From assembly GCA_964019425.1 (NCBI GenBank), contig OZ025810.1, positions 434,001-498,000 of the forward strand: 64,000 bases of DNA, in the 5' to 3' direction. How positions within the stretch are numbered: the stretch's first letter is position 1; every line of letters starts with the position of its first letter. Origin of the DNA: Flectonema sp. DT1601. Taxonomy: Eukaryota > Euglenozoa > Diplonemea > Diplonemida > Diplonemidae. Both the position numbers and the translations under genes were made by a program. Under the pieces are notes generated by a model, which searched no databases, had not been told where the DNA came from, and saw only the letters and a program-made list of their open reading frames with translations. Shown in pieces: positions 54,764-64,000 of this stretch.

Positions 54764-57139
54764 CTAATCAACATCTCTACTGTACTGAAGTGATTGAAGG
54801 GTCTCAAATGAAGTTCGAACATCAGACGCGGATATTTGAAGGAGGCCGGGTGAGTCTTGAAGCTGATCCCTCCAAATATTCCATTGATGAAGAAGTTTAG
54901 GAGCAACAGCGAGTGTATCAACAAGAAATGAAGGATGAACATGAATTGATTTATAAAGAATTGATAAAGAAGATTCAAACTCCTGATCAGCAACTGCATA
55001 AAGCCGATTCTGAATTTCTAAAAAAGTTTCCAACAACACAGAAGCAGTAAACGCACTGCACATCACCTTAGAAACAGAACCCCGTCTTTGATGTTGTTGT
55101 TCACCAACTTGTGTAAGTGATTTTCTTCGTTCTGTCGGAACCGAATTTACTACAGTGACGATATCCCATAAGTCAGCACAGTCATTTAATATGAGTTGTC
55201 CTTGACGGGATCGGGACACTATTCCTTCTCGATACCAAAAATACATCTTTTCTTGCATATCTTCAGGGAGGAATTGAAACCGGAAGAAAACCTTTCCAAG
55301 ATCAATCTCTCTTTTTGGCATGTAGGAGAATGCCGCGGGTACGACCAAGTCTTTAACTCTTGTTCGAAGCCCGTGAAAAATTGCTGGACGAGAGGCCTTT
55401 CCCGATCTCCTAACAAAAATACCCGAATGGCTATACCGATCGTATCCTTTCTGTAATCTGTAAAAAGCAGATGACCACCTGTCTCGCAAATCTATGTCAC
55501 CTAACGCTGCTCTATTTTGAAGGTCATAAAAGAGGACATCGCCATCGGTGTATCCTTGTACTGCAACGTCCATTAATTTGAAATCTTCTGCTTGTTTCCA
55601 CAATGCCTGACACAGAGATTTAAATAACGGAGCAGTGGCAATAGATGACGACTGAGTTCGATAAAAGAAATATTGTTCATGAAGTTCTTGACTTTTACAA
55701 ATTGATCGGTAGTCCGGAAGGGTAAGAAGAAGTTTTTCTGGTATTGGGTGCTTGAAAGTCGAATCAGAAACTTTTAGTTTTTCAAGACAACGTAGTTTAT
55801 ACATAACCCTGATAACACTCTTCATTGTTATGCCATGCCACGATACGCTATCAGGTGCTATAATCCAGTACTGTTTACTTTGCGTAGCGTATTCTTCTTC
55901 TTCCCTATCACTACAACTCTCTATGTAGTTTAATTTTTTTAGACTTTCAGGAATATAAGAACCAGACCTCCCTTTCATATTTAAATATACTTTCTTTGCA
56001 TTATAAATATAGCAACAACTCGTTTCGTTATTGTGAATAACGATTGGAGCGCCTGTGGATGACTCACTGATATCCTTGAGTGTGACAATGCCAGATAACT
56101 GTATACTTATGTCTGTGTCAGAAATAAAAGCAACATCACAATGAGGGATGGCCCTACCTATAATGGATATGTTTAGAGGAGGATCCAGGTTGTTTCCGTG
56201 TAGTCTGAGTTCATTGTCGTGGATAGATGCTACTTTGATTGTCAAAGGCATCACCACTTCATCATGTAAACAAACTTTATAATGCGGTAAATTATTCCTT
56301 GGGGATCTCCCAAACGGTGACGTTACTATAATGGGAAAACTGCAACGAACCCCCTGAGGTATTCTAACTCTAATCATCTTTGATGAAAGACGTTCAACGT
56401 CAGTTGCTACTACCGGTTGACGAGATAGCTTTGGAATTGAATCGTTATGAAGGCCGCATAATACTTTTAAATCAGTGATGCTACATCCACCGAATAGTGA
56501 TCCATGGATTATGACAGAAGATCCAATTTGACCAAATGGTGGTTCAACTTTAGAAATTGAAGGAGGTAGTAGCCCTGTTCCATAGTCAGCGTCAGTTGTG
56601 ACTACTGTTTCGGAAGATGACAACGTTGAAGAACATCGGGAGAGAGTTGAGTCTTGAGCTTTGTCTTTTGAACTTGATCCAAGGTCGCTGCTGTCTTCCA
56701 GTTGTATTTCAGTTATTGGAACACACGAAATAGAAGCATCAGGAGAAGCTTCTTGATGGTCATCACAGTTATGGAAATCCTTTGATTTCAGTGAGATGGC
56801 TGCGGCAATCGTAACAACAGCAATTGACGGTATTTGTTGATCGTCTTCTGTTGAAAAGATTTTTTTTGATATTTCAATCGGCAGGTCATCAAATTCAATT
56901 ACCTCACCAGTCTCATCGACGACGATCATTTCACAGCAATTCCATTCAATCTTTCTGTCTCCTTTCCATTCTTGAAACCTGTTTATACATTCTGATATTG
57001 ATGTGATCGATACTGGTTCAGGGCAGTCCCATCCTAACGTTACTATCTTTCTACTTAACTCTTCAGTAATGGTTAGCGGAGAGGCGGTACTCGTTCTCTC
57101 AATATCTGATTCATTTTCGCTAGAACTTGCCAATCCCAT
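54764..57139 (-). CDS. TIG-domain protein with permuted papain-like (NlpC/P60-type) domain
   Basis: 791 residues from MGLASSSENESDIERT (ATG 57139). The longer in-frame reading adds a poly-Lys run encoded by the upstream T/A tract and is rejected. A possible N-terminal myristoylation site (MGLASS) is visible. An acidic, Ser-rich region leads to an IPT/TIG immunoglobulin-like domain (~191-290: PPSISKVEPPFGQIGSSVII). The C-terminal half has GDVLFYD (533), YSHSGIFV with His571, and MCSAFTASVLL with Cys694. This is the order of the circularly permuted NlpC/P60-LRAT group, where the His precedes the Cys. Hydrolase or acyltransferase activity is possible. No orthologue is recognised. Confidence 0.7.
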   Translation of the reverse strand: MGLASSSENESDIERTSTASPLTITEELSRKIVTLGWDCPEPVSITSISECINRFQEWKGDRKIEWNCCEMIVVDETGEVIEFDDLPIEISKKIFSTEDDQQIPSIAVVTIAAAISLKSKDFHNCDDHQEASPDASISCVPITEIQLEDSSDLGSSSKDKAQDSTLSRCSSTLSSSETVVTTDADYGTGLLPPSISKVEPPFGQIGSSVIIHGSLFGGCSITDLKVLCGLHNDSIPKLSRQPVVATDVERLSSKMIRVRIPQGVRCSFPIIVTSPFGRSPRNNLPHYKVCLHDEVVMPLTIKVASIHDNELRLHGNNLDPPLNISIIGRAIPHCDVAFISDTDISIQLSGIVTLKDISESSTGAPIVIHNNETSCCYIYNAKKVYLNMKGRSGSYIPESLKKLNYIESCSDREEEEYATQSKQYWIIAPDSVSWHGITMKSVIRVMYKLRCLEKLKVSDSTFKHPIPEKLLLTLPDYRSICKSQELHEQYFFYRTQSSSIATAPLFKSLCQALWKQAEDFKLMDVAVQGYTDGDVLFYDLQNRAALGDIDLRDRWSSAFYRLQKGYDRYSHSGIFVRRSGKASRPAIFHGLRTRVKDLVVPAAFSYMPKREIDLGKVFFRFQFLPEDMQEKMYFWYREGIVSRSRQGQLILNDCADLWDIVTVVNSVPTERRKSLTQVGEQQHQRRGSVSKVMCSAFTASVLLETFLEIQNRLYAVADQEFESSLSILYKSIHVHPSFLVDTLAVAPKLLHQWNIWRDQLQDSPGLLQISASDVRTSFETLQSLQYSRDVD

Positions 57140-57250
57140 TTGTGTACTTGAAAATGTAATTATCGTAAAATTAAAATTTAATAAAAAAAATTTGTTATGT
57201 TGTTTATCTACGCGCGCTAACAAGAATCTTTCTCTCATTTTTGTTTGGGT

Positions 57251-57283
<33 letters not shown>

Positions 57284-57959
57284 CTTCTTGCTCAAGCAAT
57301 TGCTGGTCAAATTAAATTAATCCATATGTAAACTAACAACTCTCTCATCGTTAACGCTAAACTGAGATCAAAGAAAAAAAACAACGTGAGGGGAGGTTTG
57401 AGGGGGAAAAAAAAGAAACTAAGAAGCACATAAATTTAAGTTTTTTTTTTTATTTATTTATTCATTTTTTTTTTTTTTTAAAAAAATCATTCTCTAACTG
57501 CAATTGTACTTATTATTTATTAGGAATTAATACATAAAGTATTATTCCATAAGAAATAAAAATATTTTTTAAAAAAAAAAAAGATATAATTTTCCACTTA
57601 AGTAGGTAAAATCTATTAAGAAAAATATGTTAAGTCGCGGAAGGGACAGGGAACGAGGAGTAAAAGGCAATATTATTCCTGCTTTAAAGGGGGAGTCTTG
57701 TATAAACAATGAAAAAAAAAAGGGGGGGGAAAAAAAAAAGCAAAAAATAAATTGACGTCTTTCGACGTTAGATGTAAATCATATTTTCTACCAACTTCTT
57801 AGTTTCTAAGGCGACTACAAAAAAAAAAAAAAACCTTTTGTCAACTCGGGGGGTGACATTACAAGCAGCATATTGCTTGCGTCTTCTATTCGGATTTTGT
57901 GTCTTCACACAAAAAATGTGCTTAAGCGACTACTACCAAAAAGAAAAAAACAGGTATGC
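57140..57959. other. Non-coding spacer
   Basis: About 820 bp with a 30-base T run (57252-57281) and many shorter A/T and G runs. It carries the 3' untranslated region of IFT70 and the leader of the TIG-domain gene. No gene was seen. Confidence 0.6.
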
Positions 57960-60060
57960 CTAGTCCTTAAGCTTGAGGTACAATTTCTTTAGCAAACGTG
58001 CTTCATACCTGACGGTGTTTTTCGCTGAATTATCTTGTCTTGAAGGGTCTGGTGATATGAATGCAGGTATCGACTTCCCATGTTGATCAGCGTTGTCAAA
58101 AAAACTGAGAATATCATGAAAAGTCGTATCCTTTAACATGATCATATGCTTAGCGAGGGTCGTTGCTAATGCTAAAAAACACCGTTTGGCATAGTACCAA
58201 GTATCAGTCATAATCTTCCTGTTGTACGGTTCTAAACTTTTTATTATTCGACTTATACCAAATTCAAAATTACCCTTCGCACAATATAATGTTCCGATTA
58301 CCAAGTTTACAATGCATAGATGGAGGGGTTGGTTGTCGGGCTCTTGAAGGCTGACTTTTTCTTCTTCTTTTTCAATCTTTCTCATAACGTCTTCGGCTTT
58401 AATATTAAGAGAAGTCATGATGTACGAAACGCATAAATTCGCCAAGACTATCGCACTGCAGTTCAGAATGTTATCAGAATTTGCATCAACAACAGGTTCA
58501 TACCAACGAATAGCTTCTTGAAATTTTGCTTCCTGCATAAAAAAGACGTGAGCAACATTCAGTCTCCACACTTCGTGTTCAGAACAGAACTCAGCTGATT
58601 GTCTAAAAATTCTTTCAACATAAGGATAGTTTTCTATATTCCAATAGATTTTTGCTTGCGCCATAAGCACGGGGATGTAAGCTTCCAATGCCTCATCGTA
58701 TTCCTTCAATGCCTTCTTAACACCATCAGTATCGTGTTGTTGCTTTGCATCTTGAATCTCTTTTGTAAGTTTTCGCAGCCAATCAACATGCTTGGAGCTC
58801 AGAAGGTCAAATTTTCGATAGGCTTCCGCAGGAGATGTCTGTATTTTTTTTTTTTTTTTTAAAAAAAGGACGATATTGCTTCATTAGTTTAACAAAAAAA
58901 AAAAAACATACCTGCTGAGTGATTAATCCATCAAGGAAATCATAAAGAGGTTGTTCCAGGAATTTAAATGACAAATGAGCGTTTTCAGCTAGAACATCAG
59001 CAGCTAAATCATAGTAGCCGTACTTGCAGTAGAAGAGAAGAAGATTTTGAAACGTCTCAGCAGGAAATGGAGGATGCTGAAGTAAAAATTTTAATTTTTC
59101 AAACCCATTAGTAGGATCCTCCGACATATTTACAAGAGCCGTGTTATGTAATGTCACCGGGTCAAGTTCATCTTGTGTACGGGGAGGCATATCAGTAAGA
59201 GCTTCCTTCGCAGCTTTAAAATTTTTCATCATAAATTCAATCGCAGCTTTTAAATTAAACGCCTCGACGAGCGCAGTCTCTTTCAACGTTTGAGAATTTC
59301 CAACAGACCTAACATCGAGTCCTTCAGTGTTACTTCCTATTGACAGTTCAGGGTGTTCTCGAATTCCTTTTTCGATTATTTCAGCTATATGCTTTAAGGA
59401 AGGACCATATTGTTTTTGCATGTAGTATGTCAATGCTATGTTGTAGCCGAGATCTGATTGAAATCCGAGTGTTGTCGTAGCATCAATAAACCTCGTGAGC
59501 GCTTGCTCATACTTTCCCTCTTTATAAAAAATACATCCCTGAAGAACAACAACATCTGGGTCATCTGCAAGACAGTTTTCAACGTGGACACGGCATCCGG
59601 TTAGGTCGTCTTGTTCGTACTTAATTGAAGCTTGTAATTTTTGTAGTTCCATTCCGTGGATCTCCTGATCAACGAGACCACATGCCTTTAGTGCTTCTGC
59701 GTACTGTCCAGCTTTGTATAAAGATTGTGCATAGTATAAAGTATACTCCTCAACGTAAGGACATAATTTTGTAAGCTGTTCGTACATTGGAGTCGCATTC
59801 GCGAAGTCGCCCATTTGATAATAGCAATAGGCGAGTAGAGATATGGCTGCTCTGGATCTCGGGAAGTTTCCTTCGAGTTCGTTGTTTAAAATTTCGATGA
59901 CATCTTCATGTTTACGTTCTTTTATTAACATGTAAATAGTAGTCGTATAGTTACCATCTTGTACTTGTGTAGGTAGTCTTCCTAGTGTCGTGCCTCCTCC
60001 TCCCATAGTGGTCGTGGGGCGAAGCCCCGCTGTTCCGACAGTGCCACCAAACTGCGTCAT
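57960..60060 (-). CDS. IFT70: IFT70 (TTC30), intraflagellar transport B subunit
   Basis: Two exons, 58912-60060 and 57960-58838, with a phase-0 intron (donor GTATGT, acceptor AAATACAG), encode 675 residues (TTC30 ~665). TPR units run through the whole protein: SLLAYCYYQMGDFANATPMY, ALKACGLVDQEI and NIALTYYMQKQYG. The second exon begins TSPAEAYRKFDLL and has YDEALEAYIPVLMAQAKIYW, close to vertebrate TTC30. IFT70 is a core IFT-B1 subunit that wraps IFT52-IFT88 and is needed to build cilia; worm DYF-1 is its homologue. The N-terminus has a short Gly/Thr-rich extension. Acceptor ATTCCATCAG lies 9 bases before the ATG. Confidence 0.95.
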
Positions 60061-60504
60061 TTGGTGTACCTGATGGAATGAGTTTTCTACTAAATCAAAG
60101 TATAAAAAGGAAAAGTTATATAATCAATGCTCTTGTGAAAGTTATGTCGTGTCCTGTGTATTGAAACAAATTGGAATATAATAAAACTTCTGGCAAAAAA
60201 AAAATAATAAAACAAAAAAAAAAATAATATTAATTTCTTCTTTTCCCATTAAAAGGAATACACATTGTTACGAAGTGCCTTCCTGCCGCGGGCAGAGAAT
60301 GTTGTCATCCTGGACGCGGGGGCAGGGCTAACACCCTATTGGTGAGGGTTCGAAGTCTATTAATAAATCGAAACAAAAAAAAAAATAACAAAAAAACAGA
60401 ACTTTCGTTCCCCAGAAACAGTTTTCAGTAACAAAAAATATTTTATATTTACAACTAAAGGTGTAAAAGAAAAAAAAAGAAAAAAGTCATAGTAATAACC
60501 GCTT
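60061..60504. other. Spacer with a GC-rich foldable patch
   Basis: About 440 bp. Within AT-rich DNA, 60282-60344 is GC-rich and can fold: CCTGCC (60282-60287) with GGCAGG (60321-60326), or the local CTGCC/GGCAG, and CACC/GGTG (60332-60344). A B-box-like GGTTCGAAGTC follows, but no cloverleaf forms. Confidence 0.5.
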
Positions 60505-61896
60505 TTACGATCTGTGAGGTTTTTCTGCCCAAGCAATGTTTTCTGTATTATCGGCAGCCCGTGAAATTTGAGATTTCTCACCGTCGTTGACTTGCAATCC
60601 CTTGAAAGGAACACACTGACCATCAGATGTGTATGCTGTTCTTCTTGCATGTGTCAGCAGCGATCCTACGACAGGGATTTTCAGAAACAGAAATGGAAAT
60701 GACAAAATACCATAAACACATTTGATCATATAAAGTGAGGCTTCAAATCTCCAATTCGTAACCCCATTTCGTGTTATCCGACCGTGCGAGGAATTCGCAC
60801 CATTGAAAGCAGCAAACAATGCCAATCCTACACACAGTATGCAAACAAATATATCAAAAAATAACCATTTCATAAGACGTTTTCGAGTCTTTGTTTCACG
60901 TCCTTCTTGTTCCAATACTTCAACAGGATCAGCGATGCCTGAGGCTCGACGAAATTCTTTATTTAGATAGTAAGCACCACCCTTTCGTTCAGATTTTTTT
61001 ATACACCAAAACGCAATCCATACAAGAATGACTTGGAATACAAACAGTGCTATGATGTGAAGTTGTTCTCTAGGAGCGGTTTTGCTACAAGACTGGTCTT
61101 CACTAACACCTGTAAGGTCTTGCATGCATAAATAGTACTGAATTCCTCCAACCATTGATCCAACGATTCCGAGAGTGATAAACAACAGAGCTTTAAATTG
61201 AAGTATAAAGTTCACCAGTTGATACTCATCACTCTTATCAATTATAATTAGGTGGCATAGGAAAATGAATTGAGTCACACCAGCGACTGGGACGAGACAA
61301 ATTATTTTATATATAATTGTTAATGGTTCGCGTAGTTGTTGCCAAGTTGTTTTATCATAAGGATATAAAAAGTAACGGCATGAAGCGTTGAAGCGACTAC
61401 AGCAGGATGACGGTGCTACAATGGGAATCATCTCTGCTGGAGGTGATATCAACAGCATCACGGCGTTTAATACTTCCTCTTTGACGTCAGGCCACATAGC
61501 ATCAACCATTGTTGCTATTAGTTTCTGCAGTGATCGTGGCATAAAAGGATCAGTCACCGCGTCAACAGCAGCTGGTTTACAGTTGTTCAGTCCTGTTTCA
61601 ATTCGTTTTCTTGCGAAATCTTCTATTTTTACTTTGAGGAGTTGTCTTGGTTCAGCAGTTTTCAGTTTTATCAGCTCTGCTTTTTCTTCGGCGATTGCTT
61701 TTGCTCTTTCTGTGAACTGAGCTTTTAATTTATCAAGTTTTAATATCGCACTTTTTAATGTTCCGAATTCACTTTGTTCTTTCCATGTTCGATTAGCAAC
61801 ACTCGGACTCTCTTGTTTTTGTGATCTCTGTCGTCTTGCAAGATGACCTTGAACTCCTCTTTGGATTACTCTGGCGGCTTCATCTTCAGTTGGCAT
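60505..61896 (-). CDS. IQ-motif multi-pass membrane protein
   Basis: 463 residues. The N-terminus has an IQ calmodulin-binding motif (VIQRGVQGHLARRQRSQ, ~10-26) and then a charged coiled coil (~45-85, KAIAEEKAELIKL). Five or six membrane spans follow (~135-410), including IICLVPVAGVTQFIFL, FITLGIVGSMVGGIQYYL and LFFDIFVCILCVGLALFAAF. The last span leads into KIPVVGSLLTHARRTAYT and a short cytosolic tail. Spacing and span pattern recall solute-transporter-like or TMEM184-type proteins, but I cannot assign a family. The start has acceptor TTTTTTACCAG 22 bases upstream. Calcium/calmodulin control is suggested by the IQ motif. Confidence 0.75.
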   Translation of the reverse strand: MPTEDEAARVIQRGVQGHLARRQRSQKQESPSVANRTWKEQSEFGTLKSAILKLDKLKAQFTERAKAIAEEKAELIKLKTAEPRQLLKVKIEDFARKRIETGLNNCKPAAVDAVTDPFMPRSLQKLIATMVDAMWPDVKEEVLNAVMLLISPPAEMIPIVAPSSCCSRFNASCRYFLYPYDKTTWQQLREPLTIIYKIICLVPVAGVTQFIFLCHLIIIDKSDEYQLVNFILQFKALLFITLGIVGSMVGGIQYYLCMQDLTGVSEDQSCSKTAPREQLHIIALFVFQVILVWIAFWCIKKSERKGGAYYLNKEFRRASGIADPVEVLEQEGRETKTRKRLMKWLFFDIFVCILCVGLALFAAFNGANSSHGRITRNGVTNWRFEASLYMIKCVYGILSFPFLFLKIPVVGSLLTHARRTAYTSDGQCVPFKGLQVNDGEKSQISRAADNTENIAWAEKPHRS

Positions 61897-62298
61897 TGTT
61901 TGCCTTGCCTACCCCCCTCTGGTAAAAAATTATATAATTACTCTCTCACTGGAATTCAATTCATGTGTTGTTTTGTTATGAACTGTTGTAGTAGTAAACA
62001 TCATCGAAGGACGAAACTTTTTTTTTTTTTTTTTTCATATTTCATCTAATTAATAAACCCGATTAAGAGATACAACAAACTGAAGGGGAGGTCGGATTTT
62101 TTTTTTTTTTTTTCTAAAAAAATGAGATTTTTCATTTTTTTTCTAAAGTACAGTCAGCAGACACACAGACAATATACATGCGACTATAACATATACTTAT
62201 TGCGTCTTTAAATGTCAGCTTTTTTTTTTTTAAATTGTTTGTTACAGGAATATATATATCACAAAGCCTGAATCAATCACTCAAAACAAGTGTGATAT
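61897..62298. other. Non-coding spacer
   Basis: About 400 bp with T runs of 10-21 bases and an ATATATAT stretch. No gene was seen. Confidence 0.55.
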
Positions 62299-64000
62299 TT
62301 ATGTTCTTAGAAGTCTCTGTTTGTGTGATGGTGTTGCTGCTCTTCTAAGTGGTGACACCACATTTGGAGAACAGAATAAGGGTTCAGTTGGTAGTGTTGA
62401 TCGTAGGCACTCTGATACAAACAGCGCTGTTGAATCTGAAACAGTATCAGCAGCAGTACGACATCTGTCTAAAAGTATTTGTTGAGATGGTGATGGAATC
62501 TCACCTGCTAAACGACCATGAAGAAGATTAAGTTCAGAAGCAGCACAAGAATCCGTTCGTATTCCTGTTATGTAATCTTCTGATTCGACTGCACGCGCTT
62601 TCCAAGTTTCCTTTTCTCTCACAATTTCAGTGAGTAGACTCGTCTTCTCACGGATTTCTTCCTCACTCTTAGCAAGTGCTGTGCTGACTCCTACTTCAAT
62701 AATCTGCCTGTCAGCCATGTCTCTTCTGGTACGCTCAACTTCAACTTGTAATGCAGCTGTTTGACGTCGCAGTTCAAGTTCGACTTTAGTCTTGTCGCTA
62801 TCAGTGGCTATGATGTTGTCCATTTCTTTCTTAAGTCCCGTGTTGACGTCTTTTAGGAATTGCATTTCTTTAGTTTGAGCGGTGTTTTCTTCTCGTAGTC
62901 TTTTGATTTCATTAGTAAAGCGAAGGCAGTCATCTTTGAGTTGACGTGTTCTATCAGCGAGGACTGTAGTTGGAGAAGCAGATCTACTTCGTAAGGAATC
63001 TGTGTCAGTGGCATCCATTAACTTTTGTTGTAAATGAGTGTAGTCGGCCGAGAGCTGATCAATAGTTTCACGTGCTTGGCCAAGCTCACTTCGCAGCATG
63101 TTTCTTTCTTCCCTTTCTTCAGTTAGATTTCTCATTTCGGATTCACGCTCTGACAGGATATTTTGCAATTGTTCTACGGAAGCTGAGTTGATTTGAAGGG
63201 TTTCCGTCTGTTTAGCTGCCGTGTATTTTAAGGTGTCGTTTTCTTTTTGAAGGTCAATCAATTGCCTGGTGTTGGTTTCACCATTCGCTTGTTTTTGAGA
63301 CTGAATTTCATTCTCTTTGTCAGCTACAAGAGTTTGAAGCTGCTCAACTGTTTTGATGTTGATGTTTAGAGTTTCTGACTGTCCCGTTATAGTTTCTCTT
63401 AAAGAGTTATTTTCTTGTCGTAGACTTTCAATCACATTGTTGTTATTCGTGTTGTCAGTTTGAACAGTTTTCAACAAATTTCTCGCAGCATCAAACTCCC
63501 CCTGTAAATGGCTCAATTCCTGTGTTAATTGCATTGTATTTCTCTTATCTTTATCTGTTGTGTTGTTTAACTCCGATTCTAGTGTTTTAGTTAGAGTTTT
63601 CAATTGATCATTGTTCAGCTTTATCATCGACATTTCAGCTGTTGATGACACCAAGTCATTCTCAGCTGTGGTTAGCCTCCTCGTTAGTTCAGTTATTTTG
63701 TTTGTCTTCGCATCAAGTTCTGAGACAAATGAAGCGACAGCCTTTACTGTTGTTTTATCATCAAAGATGTTATTATGATTGTTGTTTGATATTGTTTGTA
63801 TTGTAGGTAGGAGTATTCTCTTTATATCGGAGAGTTGATTTTCTACAGACTGGGTGTGAGCAAGTCTTTCACTCTCACTTTCATGCTGCTGTTGAGACTT
63901 TTGTAACAACTCTCTTTGCAAAGAACTATACTCTTGTTGTAGTGTCGTCAAGGTTTCACTTTGAATTTGTTTTTCTCCTCTTTCAAAGTCAGCTTTTTCA
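62299..64000 (-). CDS. Long coiled-coil protein (partial, N-terminus off right edge)
   Basis: 567 codons are visible, ending in a stop at 62299. The frame is open to the window edge, so the apparent start near 63951 is not a real start. Nearly the whole stretch is heptad coiled coil rich in Leu, Glu, Gln and Thr. It has recurring units of the form LRQENNSLRETITGQSETL and LQKENDTLKYTAAKQTETL, which suggests internal duplication with ~60-residue spacing. The C-terminal ~100 residues are less helical and end basic (RRAATPSHKQRLLRT). Such proteins serve as cytoskeletal, centrosomal or Golgi rods; the specific family is not recognised. Confidence 0.8.
   Translation of the reverse strand, partial: EKADFERGEKQIQSETLTTLQQEYSSLQRELLQKSQQQHESESERLAHTQSVENQLSDIKRILLPTIQTISNNNHNNIFDDKTTVKAVASFVSELDAKTNKITELTRRLTTAENDLVSSTAEMSMIKLNNDQLKTLTKTLESELNNTTDKDKRNTMQLTQELSHLQGEFDAARNLLKTVQTDNTNNNNVIESLRQENNSLRETITGQSETLNINIKTVEQLQTLVADKENEIQSQKQANGETNTRQLIDLQKENDTLKYTAAKQTETLQINSASVEQLQNILSERESEMRNLTEEREERNMLRSELGQARETIDQLSADYTHLQQKLMDATDTDSLRSRSASPTTVLADRTRQLKDDCLRFTNEIKRLREENTAQTKEMQFLKDVNTGLKKEMDNIIATDSDKTKVELELRRQTAALQVEVERTRRDMADRQIIEVGVSTALAKSEEEIREKTSLLTEIVREKETWKARAVESEDYITGIRTDSCAASELNLLHGRLAGEIPSPSQQILLDRCRTAADTVSDSTALFVSECLRSTLPTEPLFCSPNVVSPLRRAATPSHKQRLLRT

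Noticed and set aside
60321-60360. tRNA near the B-box-like GGTTCGAAGTC
   Set aside because: No T stem, acceptor stem or A box can be formed on either strand.
1-64000. Mobile elements, retroelements, viral fossils and CRISPR arrays
   Set aside because: I found no reverse transcriptase, integrase, transposase, capsid-like reading, long terminal repeats or spaced direct repeats.
1-64000. Reassigned stop codons
   Set aside because: TAA (CFAP54, CFAP46), TAG (SNARE-like, RRM, ORMDL, SUMT) and TGA (receptor, glycosyltransferase) all end genes at expected lengths; the BIR gene is the single odd case.

Overview
This window is nuclear DNA from a flagellated protist. It carries GT-AG introns, intraflagellar-transport and axonemal central-apparatus genes, PPR and ORMDL genes, and AT-rich spacers full of long A or T runs. 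Every protein gene I can support lies on the minus strand. Most have an AG preceded by a pyrimidine tract a few to about 50 bases before the start codon. That is the layout of a directional gene cluster processed by spliced-leader trans-splicing, and it suggests a euglenozoan-type genome (intron-bearing, diplonemid-like). The assignment is inference: I saw no spliced-leader RNA gene. Introns are 50-350 nt, mostly with GTATGT or GTTTGT donors. TAA, TAG and TGA all end genes, so the code looks standard.

Layout from low to high coordinates (transcription runs the other way). 1-5.7 kb: a large kelch/coiled-coil/cadherin-like protein that runs off the left edge, then a tail-anchored SNARE-like protein. 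5.7-7.3 kb: non-coding DNA with a triplicated ~170-bp repeat that may encode a structured RNA, and a short U1-snRNA-like string. 7.3-9.5 kb: a receptor with a degenerate cyclase domain. 9.5-12.7 kb: poorly resolved, possibly a few tiny membrane or secreted proteins. 12.7-19.1 kb: a two-RRM protein, tRNA-Thr on the opposite strand, ORMDL, a BIR-domain protein, a GT25-like glycosyltransferase and uroporphyrinogen-III methyltransferase. 19.5-29.6 kb: nine-exon CFAP54. 30.9-33.6 kb: a proline-repeat membrane protein and a small coiled-coil protein. 33.9-42.0 kb: three-exon CFAP46. 42.3-48.9 kb: a long coiled-coil protein, a PPR protein and two unknowns. 49.7-53.3 kb: an array of four paralogous spliced mini-genes. 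53.6-64 kb: a histidine phosphatase, a TIG/permuted-papain-like protein, two-exon IFT70, an IQ-motif membrane protein and a coiled-coil protein that leaves the right edge.

The strongest functional theme is the motile cilium. CFAP54 and CFAP46 belong to the same C1 central-apparatus projection and sit 4 kb apart in one directional array that also holds IFT70 and several coiled-coil proteins. Exon models for CFAP54 (3048 aa), CFAP46 (2658 aa) and IFT70 (675 aa) keep frame across every junction and match the family lengths. The most novel item is the mini-gene array: each member has a 58-nt first exon, a phase-1 intron at the same place, a shared mitochondrial-presequence-like N-terminus ending in NQLPRHLSR, and a divergent C-terminal part.
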